NCBI RefSeq assembly: GCF_035222275.1
Contig: NW_026946359.1
Coordinates: 2,418,001-2,482,000 of the forward strand
DNA: 64,000 bases
Direction: 5' to 3'
From: Podospora bellae-mahoneyi
Lineage: Eukaryota > Ascomycota > Sordariomycetes > Sordariales > Podosporaceae
Part shown: piece by piece, positions 10,948 to 24,500 of the stretch
How the letters are laid out: the number at the start of each line of letters is the position of its first letter
Numbering within the stretch: the stretch's first letter is position 1
Position numbers and translations under genes: made by a program
The notes under the pieces: model-generated
Told to the model about the DNA's origin: nothing
Database searches by the model: none
The model's input: only the letters and a program-made list of their open reading frames with translations

Positions 10948-12209
10948 TTTGTGATAAGGGTACTGGGGCTGGTTGAAATCTACTAGGTCGAACTAATACA
11001 TAAAGCTTCTACCGACTGGTGCATAGCACTGAGGACCTTGATGGTTGGCAAAAGTCATACACAACCAAACAGAAAAGAGCGAGTGAGCCATCAACGGATC
11101 TCGCGACTTCTGTTCGGATGTCTGCCGGCACTGTCAATCTCCTTCGCTTTCACAAACACTTTTTGTCTTCCCTATCGTCTGCTCCTACATATCCTCTCTG
11201 CTCCTCGCTGATGACGGTCAAGATTATGTCTTTATCGATAGACAATTACTCTCCTACTCTTCTTTCTTACATCCCACGTACACTCTCATCCGATGTTGAA
11301 ATCTCACCGCGAAATCACCGCTCCCATATTGCCGTGGACCATGGAATAATAACTCGGTCTTATAAACATCCATGCTTCTTAGACCAAGCTGATATGACGC
11401 GGTCTGCCTTTTTACAAGAAAAGTTTTCCCATGGCACGAGGTTGACTGAATTCTCCCTTTAGATACCCACTCAACCGGAACAGATGGCATCTCGTCCCGT
11501 TCATGCTGAACATCGATAACGGGTCAACAACAAGAGCAGGGCTGGTTGAACGGACATAGCGGTAATACCCTCTCTTCTAATACACCTTCCGATTATAGGC
11601 CAAGAAGAAGCCGCACAAAGACGTTCCGTCCGGCTGGGTCTTGTTTCATGTTATTCGCGCGCATCGTCCAGCATTCCCGTCTCCGATCGATTACCCGGCC
11701 GCATCACCGGGATTTGCATTTTTGCCTATATTAACCCTCTAATCAGAGCCTCAATGCTTGGACTTCTTGTCCCGCAAGCTTGTAGTGCTTGTCCGAGACA
11801 GGGTGCCATCCAGACCCGCTGATCAGGGATCGACGTCAATGCTTCCCGGTTGATAAAGCTGCCCAAATAGGAGGCTTTTCGAGTCCCTGAGATCCGGGAG
11901 ATCATCCCGCATGAGGGGGAAAACGATTTGGTTGGAATGGAGGCAATGGTTCGTGGGGTTGTGATAAGCGAGCCCGAGGCTTACGACGCGGGTTGGTATT
12001 GCTAGCCGCTGGAGAATTGATCAACACCCATTGTGTTGGGGTCGTTGCTCCATCTCTTGGTCAGTTGACATGATGATGCTTGTAAGCGACGACGGCAAGA
12101 GATCACAAGTGAATATCCTGCCACCTCGAGGCATTTTGCCTTCCTCCGTGACAAACTTGGCAACTCAACCGGGCACAATAATGGGTTCAACATGTCGAAC
12201 GACGAGAGG
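10948..12209. other. Gene-free region upstream of the GH7 cellulase
   Basis: No gene is seen; the longest frame (11019-11462, 147 codons) has no recognisable protein features. GTGGGG at 11953-11958, about 340 bases before the cellulase start, fits the carbon-repressor (CreA/CRE1) consensus SYGGRG. Such hexamers are frequent by chance, so this is only a candidate site. A 12-base word GGGCTGGTTGAA occurs near 10966 and again near 11539; its meaning is unknown. Confidence 0.4.
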
Positions 12210-12216
12210 TATAAGA
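12210..12216 (+). promoter_or_regulatory. TATA-like box of the GH7 cellulase gene
   Basis: TATAAGA lies about 80 bases before the start codon at 12296, a sensible place for the core promoter of an inducible secreted-enzyme gene. The start codon context is GCCACCATGTA. The transcription start itself is not mapped. Confidence 0.4.
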
Positions 12217-12295
12217 TGATGGATCTGTCAGTGAAAGAGAGAAGATTGGAAAGAGGCACCGCACTCATCTCCCGTCGTCCACCCTCATAGCCACC

Positions 12296-13846
12296 ATGTA
12301 CCGCTCAGCAGCTTTCCTCACCTTTGCCAGCCTCGTGCTTGGACAACAAGTTGGCACCTACACAGCTGAGCGCCATCCTTCTATGCCTATCCAAGTGTGC
12401 ACTGCACCGGGCCAATGCACAAGGGAGAGCACGGAGGTGGTCCTTGATGTAAGTTATCATCAAAGCCATAGGTTCCAAGATTGACATCTAACTCACCCCA
12501 ACCAGGCCAACTGGCGCTGGACACACATCACAAACGGCTACACCAACTGCTACACCGGCAACGAGTGGAACGCAACCGCCTGCCCAGACGGAGCCACCTG
12601 CGCGAAGAACTGCGCCGTCGACGGCGCCGACTACAGCGGCACCTACGGCATTACCACCCCTTCGTCCGGAGCCCTGAGGCTCCAGTTTGTCAAGAAGAAC
12701 GACAACGGCCAGAATGTCGGCTCCAGAGTCTACCTCATGGCCAGCTCGGACAAGTACAAGCTGTTCAACCTCCTCAACAAGGAATTCACCTTTGACGTGG
12801 ACGTCTCCAAGCTCCCGTGCGGGTTGAACGGCGCCGTGTACTTTAGCGAGATGCTCGAGGATGGTGGGCTCAAGTCTTTCAGCGGGAACAAGGCCGGTGC
12901 TAAGTATGGCACTGGGTATTGCGACTCTCAATGCCCGCAGGATATCAAGTTTATCAATGGCGAGGTACACCACCCTTCCCCCCCAACCCTTTCCCCCTTC
13001 CCTCTACTCATAAAATACTAACCCCCCTCCACACAGGCAAACGTCGAAGGCTGGGGCGGAGCCGACGGCAACTCAGGCACAGGCAAATACGGCATCTGCT
13101 GCGCGGAAATGGACATCTGGGAAGCAAACTCGGACGCGACAGCCTACACCCCGCACGTCTGCTCCGTCAACGAGCAGACCCGCTGCGAGGGCGTCGACTG
13201 CGGCGCCGGCAGCGACAGGTACAACTCCATCTGCGACAAGGACGGCTGCGACTTCAACTCGTACCGCCTCGGCAACAGGGAGTTTTACGGCCCCGGCAAG
13301 ACGGTCGACACGACCAGGCCCTTCACCATCGTCACCCAGTTTGTCACCGACGACGGGACCGACAGTGGCAACTTGAAGAGTATCCATCGGTATTACGTCC
13401 AGGATGGGAATGTGATTCCTAATTCTGTCACCGAGGTTGCGGGGGTGGACCAGACGAATTTTATCAGTGAGGGTTTCTGCGAGCAGCAGAAGAGTGCGTT
13501 TGGGGATAATAATTATTTTGGGCAGCTGGGGGGGATGAGGGCTATGGGGGAGAGCTTGAAGAAGATGGTGTTGGTTTTGAGTATTTGGGATGATCAGTAT
13601 GTTTCACCCCCCTTTTTCCAAACCCGAGAGATGAAGCTAATGATGAGAAACAGTGCTGTGAACATGAACTGGCTCGACAGCATCTTCCCCAACGATGCTG
13701 ACCCGGAGCAGCCAGGTGTTGCTCGCGGGAGGTGCGATCCTGCTGATGGAGTGCCGGCGACGATTGAGGCTGCTCATCCAGATGCGTATGTTATTTACTC
13801 CAACATCAAGTTTGGGGCTATCAACTCGACTTTCACTGCCAATTAG
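12296..13846 (+). CDS. Glycoside hydrolase family 7 cellulase (cellobiohydrolase-like), secreted, no CBM1
   Basis: Four exons, 12296..12448, 12506..12964, 13037..13596 and 13654..13846, give 454 residues. Introns: 57, 72 and 57 bases, all GT-AG. The third intron has no stop and a length divisible by 3, so a naive reading runs through it; removing it restores [13 protein letters not shown], the family form. A signal peptide ([16 protein letters not shown]) precedes [12 protein letters not shown]. The catalytic strand EMDIWEANS places nucleophile E228, D230 and acid/base E233. Other family marks are [20 protein letters not shown] in exon 2, and SNIKFG at the end. GH7 enzymes retain anomeric configuration and act on cellulose chains. 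Overall similarity looks closer to the exo-acting group than to endoglucanases, but loop comparison would be needed. It stops right after the catalytic core, with no linker or CBM1. It should be regulated by cellulose and carbon source. Confidence 0.92.
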
Positions 13847-15589
13847 ATGGGCATGGTAGACTGGGCGTGTTGGGGTAGGGTTTAACCTTGCTAGAAAAAG
13901 GTGCCTGGGTTGTGGTAGATGGTAGTGATACCGTATATACGGGGGTTTTACATACGGCTACAACTTACATAGATTGCATTTTCTTGTCCCCTTCACAAAA
14001 TTGATCACGTTTTTTCTATTCTCTTATCGACACTGTCTAGTGCTTATGGACCGGCCTTCCTCCCATCTCGAGAGAAACCATCTTGCATGTGACAGTGCTG
14101 GCCTCGATGGACATTCCTTTGATCCCCAGCCAGCCCAACGTTCTTGTATAGACAGGGCCCAACGTTGATATTTTGGCTGCCTTATCGCTTCCACCCAAGT
14201 CGTTTGTCGCATAAATAAATGTCAAGAATGTCTACCAACTTCAAGTCCAGCTCAATAGCAGTGGACATCTCCAAGGCGAACAAACCTGGAAGCAATAATA
14301 ATCCACTGCCGTGCCCAAACAGACTGCAGTAGTGTTTGCTTGCTCTGGGTTACAACGCGCGACATACTCCGCATGGATACCACGATACCCAATCCTCCAG
14401 CAAAAGGCATCCAAGACTATCGGCAAGAGGCAAAAATGTACAAGTGATCGACATCGCAATGCGGCATAATAGGTCAGTTGAGCAAAAGTACAGTCGTCAA
14501 CAAGCAACTCGCCAAAAGAAGAGGCAACCCAACTTTTTGTCTTCAGCGACACACTGTGCGACACGTGTGAAATCGAAAAGGGTCCCGTCCTTCCCGCCCT
14601 TTTCTGCGGCAGACGGGAGATCCTATCGACGATGGGGTATCCAAGTCAAAAAGTAGCGGCAGGCCGCGTATGTACCGACTCAGTACACTCAATATTGTAT
14701 CCATACACAATACAAGCGGTGAAGAAAATGTTTCCTTCTAGTTTGATAGGGTATAGCAATCGGAAGCTGGGAATGCAAGACATACCTATACTCTGTAACT
14801 TCTGATGGTGACTGATGACACGAATCGGGCATCATTATTCGAGAATCCAGCAGCAGGACAAAATGAAAATGCTGCCCTGTGAAACCCAACGACGCCTCTC
14901 GTTACCTTCCCGTTCCAAAAAATACGGCCGGGTATTCCTGGCTGACTGATCCGGGTTGGTGTTGGTGACTGGTCGTGACCTGCAGGTTGAGTCTGTATCT
15001 TGTCCAATCATTGGCCGTGGCGGTCGACGTCGCGGTCCCAGTGTCAGCTGAAGTCGTCGCGAAAGAAAAAGAGGAGGGTGGTCCGTGGGGAAAAAAAGCT
15101 AGGGAAGGGTCAGCCGCGGGCGCTTGTTCGATTCTGTCCCCACAAGGCCAAGGGCCAAGCGCTGACAACCTCTCTCGGTTTGCTCCACTTTCTTGGTGAG
15201 GGGAGCTTTCAGACCCCGGCCCCAGAGCAGACGAGTTCAGGGTTCAGGCAGTTCCAGAGCTGGGTTAGCTGCGACCCCCAGCCTCTTGATTGATTGATGG
15301 TTCGGATGGAACAATCCATCTCAGATCTCCAAACGACAACACACACCTGAACCTCCATCTTCCATCCTATCCTTTCCACAGACTTTCGTTCCTTACTCTT
15401 GATCTTTGAAACCCAGTTGTCGCGATACTCGCTGGGTGTTGACGAAACTAATACCAAGGCGCAAATCTGATTTTTTGAAGTCAAGTACCCCTTATCGCGT
15501 GAAATAAACACAACAAAAAACAACCCACTTCAATGAATGGAACGTGAAGGAAGTTTGGACGACAGGTTGTTTCTTGAGCTTTCGCCAAA
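13847..15589. other. Gene-free region before the giant gene
   Basis: About 1.7 kb containing the 3' end of the cellulase transcript and the upstream region of the giant gene. No coding frame is convincing. A small palindromic patch (TTGTAT ... ATACAA) lies near 14696-14714. From about 15350 to 15450 the plus strand is pyrimidine-rich, which may be the promoter or leader of the gene starting at 15590. Confidence 0.45.
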
Positions 15590-18500
15590 ATGATGCGAGA
15601 GCCAACGGCCCGTCGCCGGAGCCCAGAGAGCTCCCGGCGGCGACGCGCCGAGCGTCGGCATTCCAGAGAACAGCTCGCTGCTGCCGCCGCTGTCGCCGCC
15701 GGCGTCGTCGCTGCCCAGCCCGCCCCCCTACTACCACAACAACTACCACCCGGACCCGAAGTAGGCGACCGCGCAATAATCCCGCCCGTGTCATCATCCC
15801 AAACCCACACTCCTACGCAGAACATGACGGGGCTATCTTCGTCCCAGACACAAACTCCCACGCAGCACCAATATCACCGATCTAGGGCCGATTCCACCAC
15901 ATCCGCCTCCTCGTCGACCTCTTCGTCGCTGGTGAATGTCTCCCGTCGAAGCCGATTTGGCATCCGTAACTTCTTTGCCCTGTCATCTGTGAAGAAGGTC
16001 AAAAAGCGGCGCTCTTTCAAGAGGAAGAACTATTCGACTTCTTCAGTTGACAGCGATCTTGCCTACGGCAACGGATATGTGTCGCGGTCGTCCATCGAAA
16101 GTACCCATCGCCCATCGCCTTCACAGCACCAACAGATCCCGCAATATCCACAGCACCACCAGCCATATACCCCGGGGGCTTTCTCCCATGTAAGCGGCGC
16201 ATATCCAGCACCACCAGGACCCTACTCCCCTCATCACTATAGCCAACATGGACACCACTCTGGCCAAGGTTACCCTCCTCCTCTCCCGCATCAATATGAC
16301 CAGCCCCATCCTCAACAAGGTCCCAATGTTGGTCCGGACGGTCCTCCGGTTCTCAAGCGTGTCCAAACCGACGAGGAGATCATCGCCATTGGCAGGAAAC
16401 TGTCCGACCTCGCCCGTGCTGAGAACCTCCGCGACCTCGAACGCCAGGGCAAATCTCGTCCTTCCCGTATGGTGGCCACCGCGACAGCTGTCTCTGCTTT
16501 ACACCGTAAAAACTCTGGCGGGACTCGCGGCATCAGCTCCTCTCGGCCAAATAAATCGCAGTCTTTCTCTAGTGATGAAGAATGGGAATCCGCCTCCGAC
16601 TCCGACTCCGACTCTGATTCTCCCAGCTCTGATTCAGACTCTGGTCTCGCTTACGGCTCCATGCCTCGTTTTTCGGACCCCATCCTTCCTCCGCTGACAG
16701 CTTTAGCCGGGACAGCAGGCGTCATGGGCGCAGCGATTGGAGCCGGTAGCCTAGCTCCCACCATCATCTCTGAACGCCCATCCGAAGCCATCCGTCCGCC
16801 AGACCGCAAGCCAAGCGCCGTCGATCCAGCAATGTTTGGTCCCGTGAACTCTCTCCGGGGATATGTGAATACTCCTTGCGGTTTTAGGCCTGGGGAGTAT
16901 GTCTCTCCGGTGCAGTCTCAGTATCAGTCTCCCGCATTGGCGCACAGAGTGACGGCTGAGAACCCGATTCCATTGCCGGGAAGCGCAAGCAATGAAGCTC
17001 TGGTGCAAAGGCAGAGACAGCAGCAGCATGGTTTTGATCAGCCTATCACTGCGACCAATCTTGGTACCCCAGTGCAAATTCAAGCCCCGCGACCAAGAAT
17101 TCCCGTCTCGCCTCAGGTGTTGGAAGAGCGAGGTCATCATAGGGAGCATGAGATTAGCACGGGCAGTCCGAAGAAGCGCAGAGAGAGGGAGCGAGAGAGA
17201 GATAAAGAGAGTAGTATCTCAGCAGCTCTTCCGGCTGTCGTGGGTGCTATTGGGGCTGCGGTTGTTGCTGGTGCGGTGTTGAATAATAATAAGGACGAGG
17301 GGAGGAGGCCCGACGAGAAACGTGATGAGAGGCCACTACGTGATGATGATTATGATCGGGAGAGACGCCGCCGTTATGATGATGATGCCAGGCGGAGCAC
17401 CATTGATATTAATGATAAGAGGGATGAGAGATATAATAGGTAAGTTTCTTCTGAAGTTGTTTTGTGTCGTCTGTGTGTTTTACGACTTCAGATGAAATAA
17501 GGTTGGGCAGAGTGAGTGGTGGCTGACATGTGCTCAGACGCGATTACGACCGTCCACCCACGTCAGATGCCACTAGATCGGATGAACGGTATCGTGAGCG
17601 TGAGCGTGAGCGTGACCGCCATTACGATACGCCGACTGGTCGCGACCGGGATGATGATCGCTATTCTCGACGGGAGCCCGAGAGCAAAGGTGGTATTTCC
17701 GAGGTCATCACTCCCGCTGTTATCGGTGCTGTGGCTGGTGCAGTGCTCGCAGCCGGTGCTCGTAGGGATAGCAAGACTTCGCCTGTTCACCGAACCTCAC
17801 CCAGCCTGGAGCGTGACGATGGATACAAGGAGCGTATGCGGCTCGAGCAGGAAGTCAAGCGGCATCGCGAGGACAGTGAACGTCACGCCCGTGAGGAACA
17901 GCGCTTGCGCGATGAATACGAGGTCCGCATGAAGGAGATCCGCGAGAAGGCCGAGGAGGAGGAGCGCCGGGCAAGGGAGGAGAAGAAGAAGCAAGACTGG
18001 ATCGAGCAGCAGGAGAGGATCGTCCGGGAGCAACGCAAGATTATCTACCAGCAGGAGCGTGTGGCTAATGACGAGCGCGAAAAGGCTGAGCGCGACCGGA
18101 GATCCAGAGATGCCAACCAGAAGAGGGAGCGGGAGGAGAAGCGGGCTTTGGAAGCAAGTGGCGGACGTGAGCCAAGTCGTGATAAGGAGCGATCGCGAGA
18201 TCGGAGAAAGGACGTGATTGTTGTCGTTGAGGGACGTCCTGATGTTGCTGACTCGGTTCCTGCCCCTGCTCCTGCCCCTGCTCCTGCCCCTGCTCGCTCT
18301 GAGGTCAACAAAGGGAAGGAGCGCGAGGTTGCTCCTCCACCTTCGGCACCTGCCCTCGATGAGAAAAAGCCACCTGGGGCCGACTCTCTGGCTCCTGCTG
18401 TCAAGAAGAAGTCCAAGGAGGAAAGGAGGCAAGCAAGGGAAGAGCTCCGCAAGTTGCTTGCTGAAACTCAGAAACAGATCGAGGCTGAGAAGGAGCGAGC

Positions 18501-21500
18501 CAGGCGGTTGGCTGAGCTGGAGGCTATTCAGGGTGCCCCTTCTGCCATTACCGTCGAGCCCCCTGCCGAATTATCTCGTGGGGAGCTGTCAGGCAGCAGC
18601 AGCAGCCGTGCTCCTGTCGTTGTTGACCCTTTCCAGTTCCAAGTCCCGACCGACGCCTTCCCAACTCCTTCCCATACCCCTCCCACTGATCGACCGTTGA
18701 CTCCTGCCATTCTCACTGTCGAGCCAGACTGGGATCGCTTGGAGCCCGAGCCAGAAGGGGAGGTGCGGGAGCGTCTCAGCCGCCGTGAGTCGTATGAACT
18801 CGAGATTGCCCGAGCTCAGAAGATCGTTGAGGAAACCAACAAGTCGACTATCCCCGCCGATCCTGCCACCATCGCTGCTGCCATTGCCGTCGTCGAGTCT
18901 TCCGAGAATGATAGAGAGCGCTCCCGCTCTCGCGCGCCCTCCAGAGGCCGTGACTGTGAGCCTGTCCGGGATCCTGTCCAGGAAGAAGCCAATCGAGTCT
19001 ATCGCGAACGCAAGATCGCTGAGAGAATCGCAGGAGAGGAGTCCCGTTCTCGCAGCGTTTCGCCTTCGCCTTCCATCATGGACAAATACGAGGATAACGG
19101 CGAAGATCCCGTGGTCCGTATCGTCACTCCCCCTGAGATGAAGCGTGCTCCAAAGAAGTCGGTGTTTGACGGCCCCAACGCTGATGTGAGGATTGACAAT
19201 GTGATTATGCCTCATGACTTGGTCAAGTACCAGGCTCCTCCCGCTATTCCAGGTGTCAACCCGGCCATGATGATGCCGATCTTCAAGTCTAGGGATCCGT
19301 CGTGTGAGAGGGAGAGACCGATGCTCATTTTGGTGTTGCCTACTCCTGCAGTATCGCCTAACCCGGAAAAGATGATGCGGTCTGTGAGCTCATCTTCCCA
19401 GGCGGCGACTGTGGTTGATGCCGAACCGCCCAAGGACAAGGACGAGCCTGCCACCCCTCCTCGGAGCCCCAAGAAGGAAACAAAAATCATCATGACTCGT
19501 CGCGGTGAGGCTGTGGAGGTACCCGAGGATTATGACACTGGTCGCGTGAAAGAGTCCCCCGAGAGCAGAGACGCGTCTCAGGAGAGGAAACCACTGAAGT
19601 TCAAGTTCGCGTCTCCGGGCAAGAAGACCAATGCCTGGTCGTCTACGCTAGCGGCTGCTATTGCTGGTGCCACTGCTCTTGCTGCGAAGAGGAAAGAGGA
19701 AGCCAAGGCCGCGGAGGCTGCCGCGGAGGCTTCTGGTTCCAGGGCGATCGAGGGCGAGAGTGCTTCGGCAGCTGTTGTTGAAGAGAAGCCAAAGCCGGCC
19801 ATTGTTACTGCTGAGCCGCCTTCAGAGCCGAGAGAGGTTGTGCCTGAGCGAGAACAAAGAGATACCTCGCCTGGTCCCGCCATCTCTGAGCCCCCGTCTA
19901 CCCCACCACAACAGAGGAGGTATGTTCCCATTGATCTGGAAGATGAGACGCCCCCACGGGTCGGCCCGAAGCCGACATCATCCAGCTCCAGCTTGAGCCG
20001 GATGCCGGGCTCTTTCGAGGAAGATCTTGACTTCAACGCCACCGTGGCTGCTGGACTGCAGGCTTCGGGCTTTGATCCCAACATTGTGATCAAGAACGAA
20101 GACTTCCGCCGACGGGACTCGCCTCGCGGCTCAACCCAGCCATTCTATGTACCTCCTTCTGCCGAGACTGTTACTGATCCAAGCGACTCTAGCCGCCCAT
20201 CACCTTCTGTTGTCACCGCCGCGCCTACAGAGCTTCCTATTGTACCGGCACACGCTGAGCAAGACTTTGATTCTTCCCCCAGGAGGAAGTCCAACTCTTC
20301 AGAGGTGTCACGCAGCAGCTCAGGCAGCAAGAAAAGTAACAGGAGAAGCCATATGAGCACCAGAAAAGATTATGTCGACATACCAGAGCACGAAGAGCCA
20401 CCAGACAGGCCACACGAAGAGGACCTCTCTGGAAAGGTTCCCTCCAAACTATCCAAAGAAGCTTCTTCATTCCAGGTGATCGACCAGCCAAAAGAGGAGT
20501 CCTTTCGGGTAGTCGAGCGAGAGTTGAGTTCGACTCCGTCTGATCCTGTTGGCCAGACGAACGACCAAGCCGACGATGCCAAGCACATCACTGGCAACGC
20601 TCAGCAAACCGCAGAGAACAGGGACAAGCAGTCTTTTTTAGCTAAAGCCGGCACCAGTGGCGACGGTGCCGGCCTGATGGAAGTCCAGGCCTTTGCAAGC
20701 CCGTACTCCCATCTCAACGCCGTCCTGCCCTCTTCCATGATTGAAGAGGTATTCAAAGGATTAGGGGAAGCCAAAGACACCCAAGAGCCCATCTGGCGCC
20801 GTGAGCGAAGTATCAGCTACAGCTCCCAGAAGGTCGACCCTGAAGTCCAGGTGCATCGTGAGATTAAGCCAGCGATCGATCCCCAGTTTGGAGACCTGCT
20901 TCCTCTGCCTCCTAGTGAGCCAAATTCCCCTGACGATCCCAGCTTTTACGAATTGGACGACTTCTTCCCTTCCTTGCCGGAGAGTCGCCCTAATACTCCG
21001 CCTCAAGAGCAACGGACCCGAAGCGCGACTGTCTCATCTCGCCGTCAGGGTCAGGGTCATGTCAGAACTCCCAGTCGAACAGCAGTTCCGTTACCGTTGG
21101 TGATGGGCCGGCGATCTGTGCCATCTTCACCTCGGGTTGGAAGATCAAGCCCTGTTCAAGGTGTGGAGCAGCCGTACTCGCCCCCTAAGAGTAGACAGGC
21201 TAGACCAACAAGCTGGGATATGGGGAAGGAGTACAAGCCGTTGTGGTTGATTGAGAAGAAAGGCGGAGAGGAGAAGAGGGCGCCGGATGTGGTGGACTAC
21301 CCCGCGCTGCCGGAGAGTGAGAGTGAGCCGCCTTCGAGTGCACCCGAATCTCCTGGCTTTGATGCTGTAGATCGAGATGAGGATATCGATGCCGGCTACC
21401 TTCAGCGGGGCAGTCTTGGTCTTGCAGGTGCTTCCATTGGAGCGTTGGGAGCGCTCGGTGCTGGTAGGATGCTACAGGACCAGCTCAAGATTGACGTGCC

Positions 21501-24500
21501 ACTTGCGAGATCATTCGAACAGCAATCATCTGGGTTCGGATCTGGAGAGACCACGCCCCGTGCTTTCGCGGCTGACGAGTTTGCCCAATCTCCTGAGGCT
21601 AGGGGGAATGACATTGAAAGCTTGGAACAGATGTCACCTATTGGATCTGTGCATCTCGAGAGCCAGTCCACCACGGATAAAGAGGATGACGTTCAAGACC
21701 TCGAGCAGCTCTCGCCAGTCGTTGTGCCCTTCAAAGCGCCTGCTAGACAGCTAGCCTTTGGTGATGAATTGGAGCTCTTGCCTGCGCTACCCGAGAGTTT
21801 GCCAAATTCACCTCTCGAAAAGGGCCCGTCACCATCATCTGCACCTTTGGTCTTTGGAGGACCTTTGGAGGAGTTGCCTTCTTTGCCAGACTCTCCTATC
21901 CAACAATTGGCCAAGGAGGAAGCCTCTGCTTCGACCCTCTCAGAAAGCCGTGCTCTCTCGCCGCTTCAGGATGCCTCTACTCTGGATGTGCCGGTTGAGA
22001 CTTTGGAATTGCCGTCTCTGGAGAGCTCCTATGGGACTTCAATTGACGACAAGAACTCACCTCACACTCGAGAAGATGGAACCGAACTCTTGCTTGCCTC
22101 TAGCGGACCTGCGAGCCCGGTACCCAGCACTATGCCACAAACCACAGAGTCGCCAGAGGTTGTTGAGTTGCCCGCTCTCCCTGACAGTGCTCCTGCATCT
22201 CCTGTGCAAAACGTTTTGCCTGGCCACTTTGAGGAGATGGAGGAGCTGCCACCACTGCCAGAGAGCCGGGCAGATTCTCCAGTGCATATGGAATTGGCTT
22301 CTCCTCCTGTTGCAGTCTTGCCACATGCTGGAGAGTTTGAAGATGCATCTGCGCTGCCAGCTCTTCCGCAGGAGCAGCCTGGTACTCCTGATCATGAGAG
22401 GTTTCCGGCTCTTCCCCGAAGCCGCGCCCCCAGTCCTGTTCCGTCAGCCAATTTACCAGCTCTTCCTGCTAGCACTCCTGGCTCTCCAGTCATCGACACG
22501 CTGCCGGGTCTCCCCGCAAGCAGATCACCAAGCCCCGTTTCTTCAGGCTTGTCAGTTTCCGATTTACCGCTTCCTGCGGACAATCGTGTTGGTTCACGCA
22601 GTTTCTCGGATTTGTCAGTCGTCCCAGAGCGTATGCTTGTTCCTGATGTTTTTGCGGACTTGCCTGCTCTCCCTGATAGCGAACCTGCTACTCCTGTTCA
22701 TACAAACCTCCCCGTTCTGTCTGAAACCAAACCTCTCAGCCCGATTGTTACAGCCCAGCCCAATACCTCGGAAAGCCAACCTGCCGTTTCGGCCTCGCCA
22801 ACTCTGCCTGAAAGTCGGTCTGCTACCCCTGTTGTCTCTGATGTTCTAGCTTCTGTAGAAGACGGACCCGGCAGCCCGGTCTTTGAGGATGTCTCAGTCT
22901 TCCCAGACAACAAGCCTCTTAGCCCTGTTCTTTCAGCCTTGCCGCCTCTCCCAGACAGCACACCGGAGAGTCCCGTGGTACCGGCTGAAGCTATTGCTGT
23001 TGAGGAAGAAGCTGTCGTTGACGATGAAGTCGATCATCTTGACTGCAAATCTGCAGTCGTTGAAAGCGAACCTAGCAGCCCTGTCAGCTTGACCCAGCAA
23101 GTGGTTGCATCGAGCAGGTCTCTTGGTCCTGTGTTCCCAGGCTTGTCTGCCCTTCCCAAGAGCCGACCTGCCAATCCTGTTCTCTCGCCACTGCCAGCTC
23201 GTCCTGACATCAAACCTGTTGCTCCAGTCCTTTCGGCTACGCCCAATTTTGCGGAAAGCAGACCGGCAAGCCTTGCTCCATCGTTTACGCCGCGTCCCCG
23301 CTCTGGTAGTCATTTCTTCACTACTCTCTTCTCCCTGCCCGTTCTATCAGGCGTGCAATCTCTTTCAAAAAGCCGTCCTTCGTCTCCTCTTCAGAAACCA
23401 AGCTTGGCTAATGAGACTCTTGAAGAAATCCCCGCACTGCCACTTTCTGAAAGTGGGCCGGTCTCTCCCATCGAAGACTTGTCAAAGTCGCTGGCGGAGG
23501 CGCTCGAAAAGGTTTCAGAGTTGCGCTTTGAGGCAGAGAGCCGACCCGAGTCCCCTGTGGAGTTGGCAAAGTCTCCTGTCCAGACCTTTGAAGACGTTTC
23601 TCAACTCCCAGCTCTGCCTGACAGTCAGCCCGAATCTCCGCTCGTGTTGGCAGAATCGTCTGCTCGGACCGTCTTCGATGCCTCACCAACTCTCCCGCCC
23701 TCTGATAGCCGGGCTATCTCCCTTCATCCAAAGCCTGTAGATTTTTCAGATCTGCCAGCCTTACCTGAAAGTCTGCCTATGTCTCCTGCTCTGGAACATC
23801 TGCCAGTGCTCGGCAATTCTCAGCCAGCCACGGAGGACCTTGTTGATCCAAATCCCGCCGTAGTGTCGAAGGAGACTCCAACTCTTCCCGAAAGCCGCCC
23901 TCCCTCGCCTATCCACGACGTTGAGCTTCCCACTCTTTCAGAGAGTCGTCCTGATTCGCCAATCGTTGATACATTGCAGCAGCAATCTTCTCCTGTTTTC
24001 ACGTCTGTTGTCCCACGGGGACTAGAGTCTCTGCCAGCCCTGCCCGAGAGCGAGTTGAATTATCCAATTTTTGAGCCTGTCCTCTCCCAGGGGCACGAGT
24101 CTCTGCCCGCTCTTCCTGAGAGTACGCCAATTTCCCCTGTTGTTGAGCCGACTTTGGCTCAAGCGCCAGAAGTACTGCCAGCACTATCCGAGAGTAAGTC
24201 AATCCCACCTGCTGCAGAATCTATTCTTAACCCGTAATTAGATGCTCTTCCAGCCTCTTCAGACAGTCTACCGGCCTCTCCTCTGCTTGAGGTTCTCCCT
24301 ATTTCGGAACTCGACTCTCTACCAGCCTTACCGAAAAGCAAGCCGGGATCCCCTATTGTCGAGTCTGTTACTACTCATGAGCTAGCGTCTCTCCCTGTTG
24401 ATTCTGGGGACACGTCAACTTCTCCTGCTCCTGAGCCCGTTCGTGCCACAGAACCAGAGAGCTTCTCCACGCTTTCTGAGACGGCATCACCTTCCCCTAT

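Noticed and set aside
12488-12973. 161-codon minus-strand frame within the GH7 gene
   Set aside because: Shadow of the GC-rich cellulase exon 2; no motif.
13109-13846. GH7 start at an internal Met with the third intron translated
   Set aside because: The internal start lacks the signal peptide and the first half of the catalytic domain, and translating 13597-13653 breaks the conserved WDDHAVNM segment.
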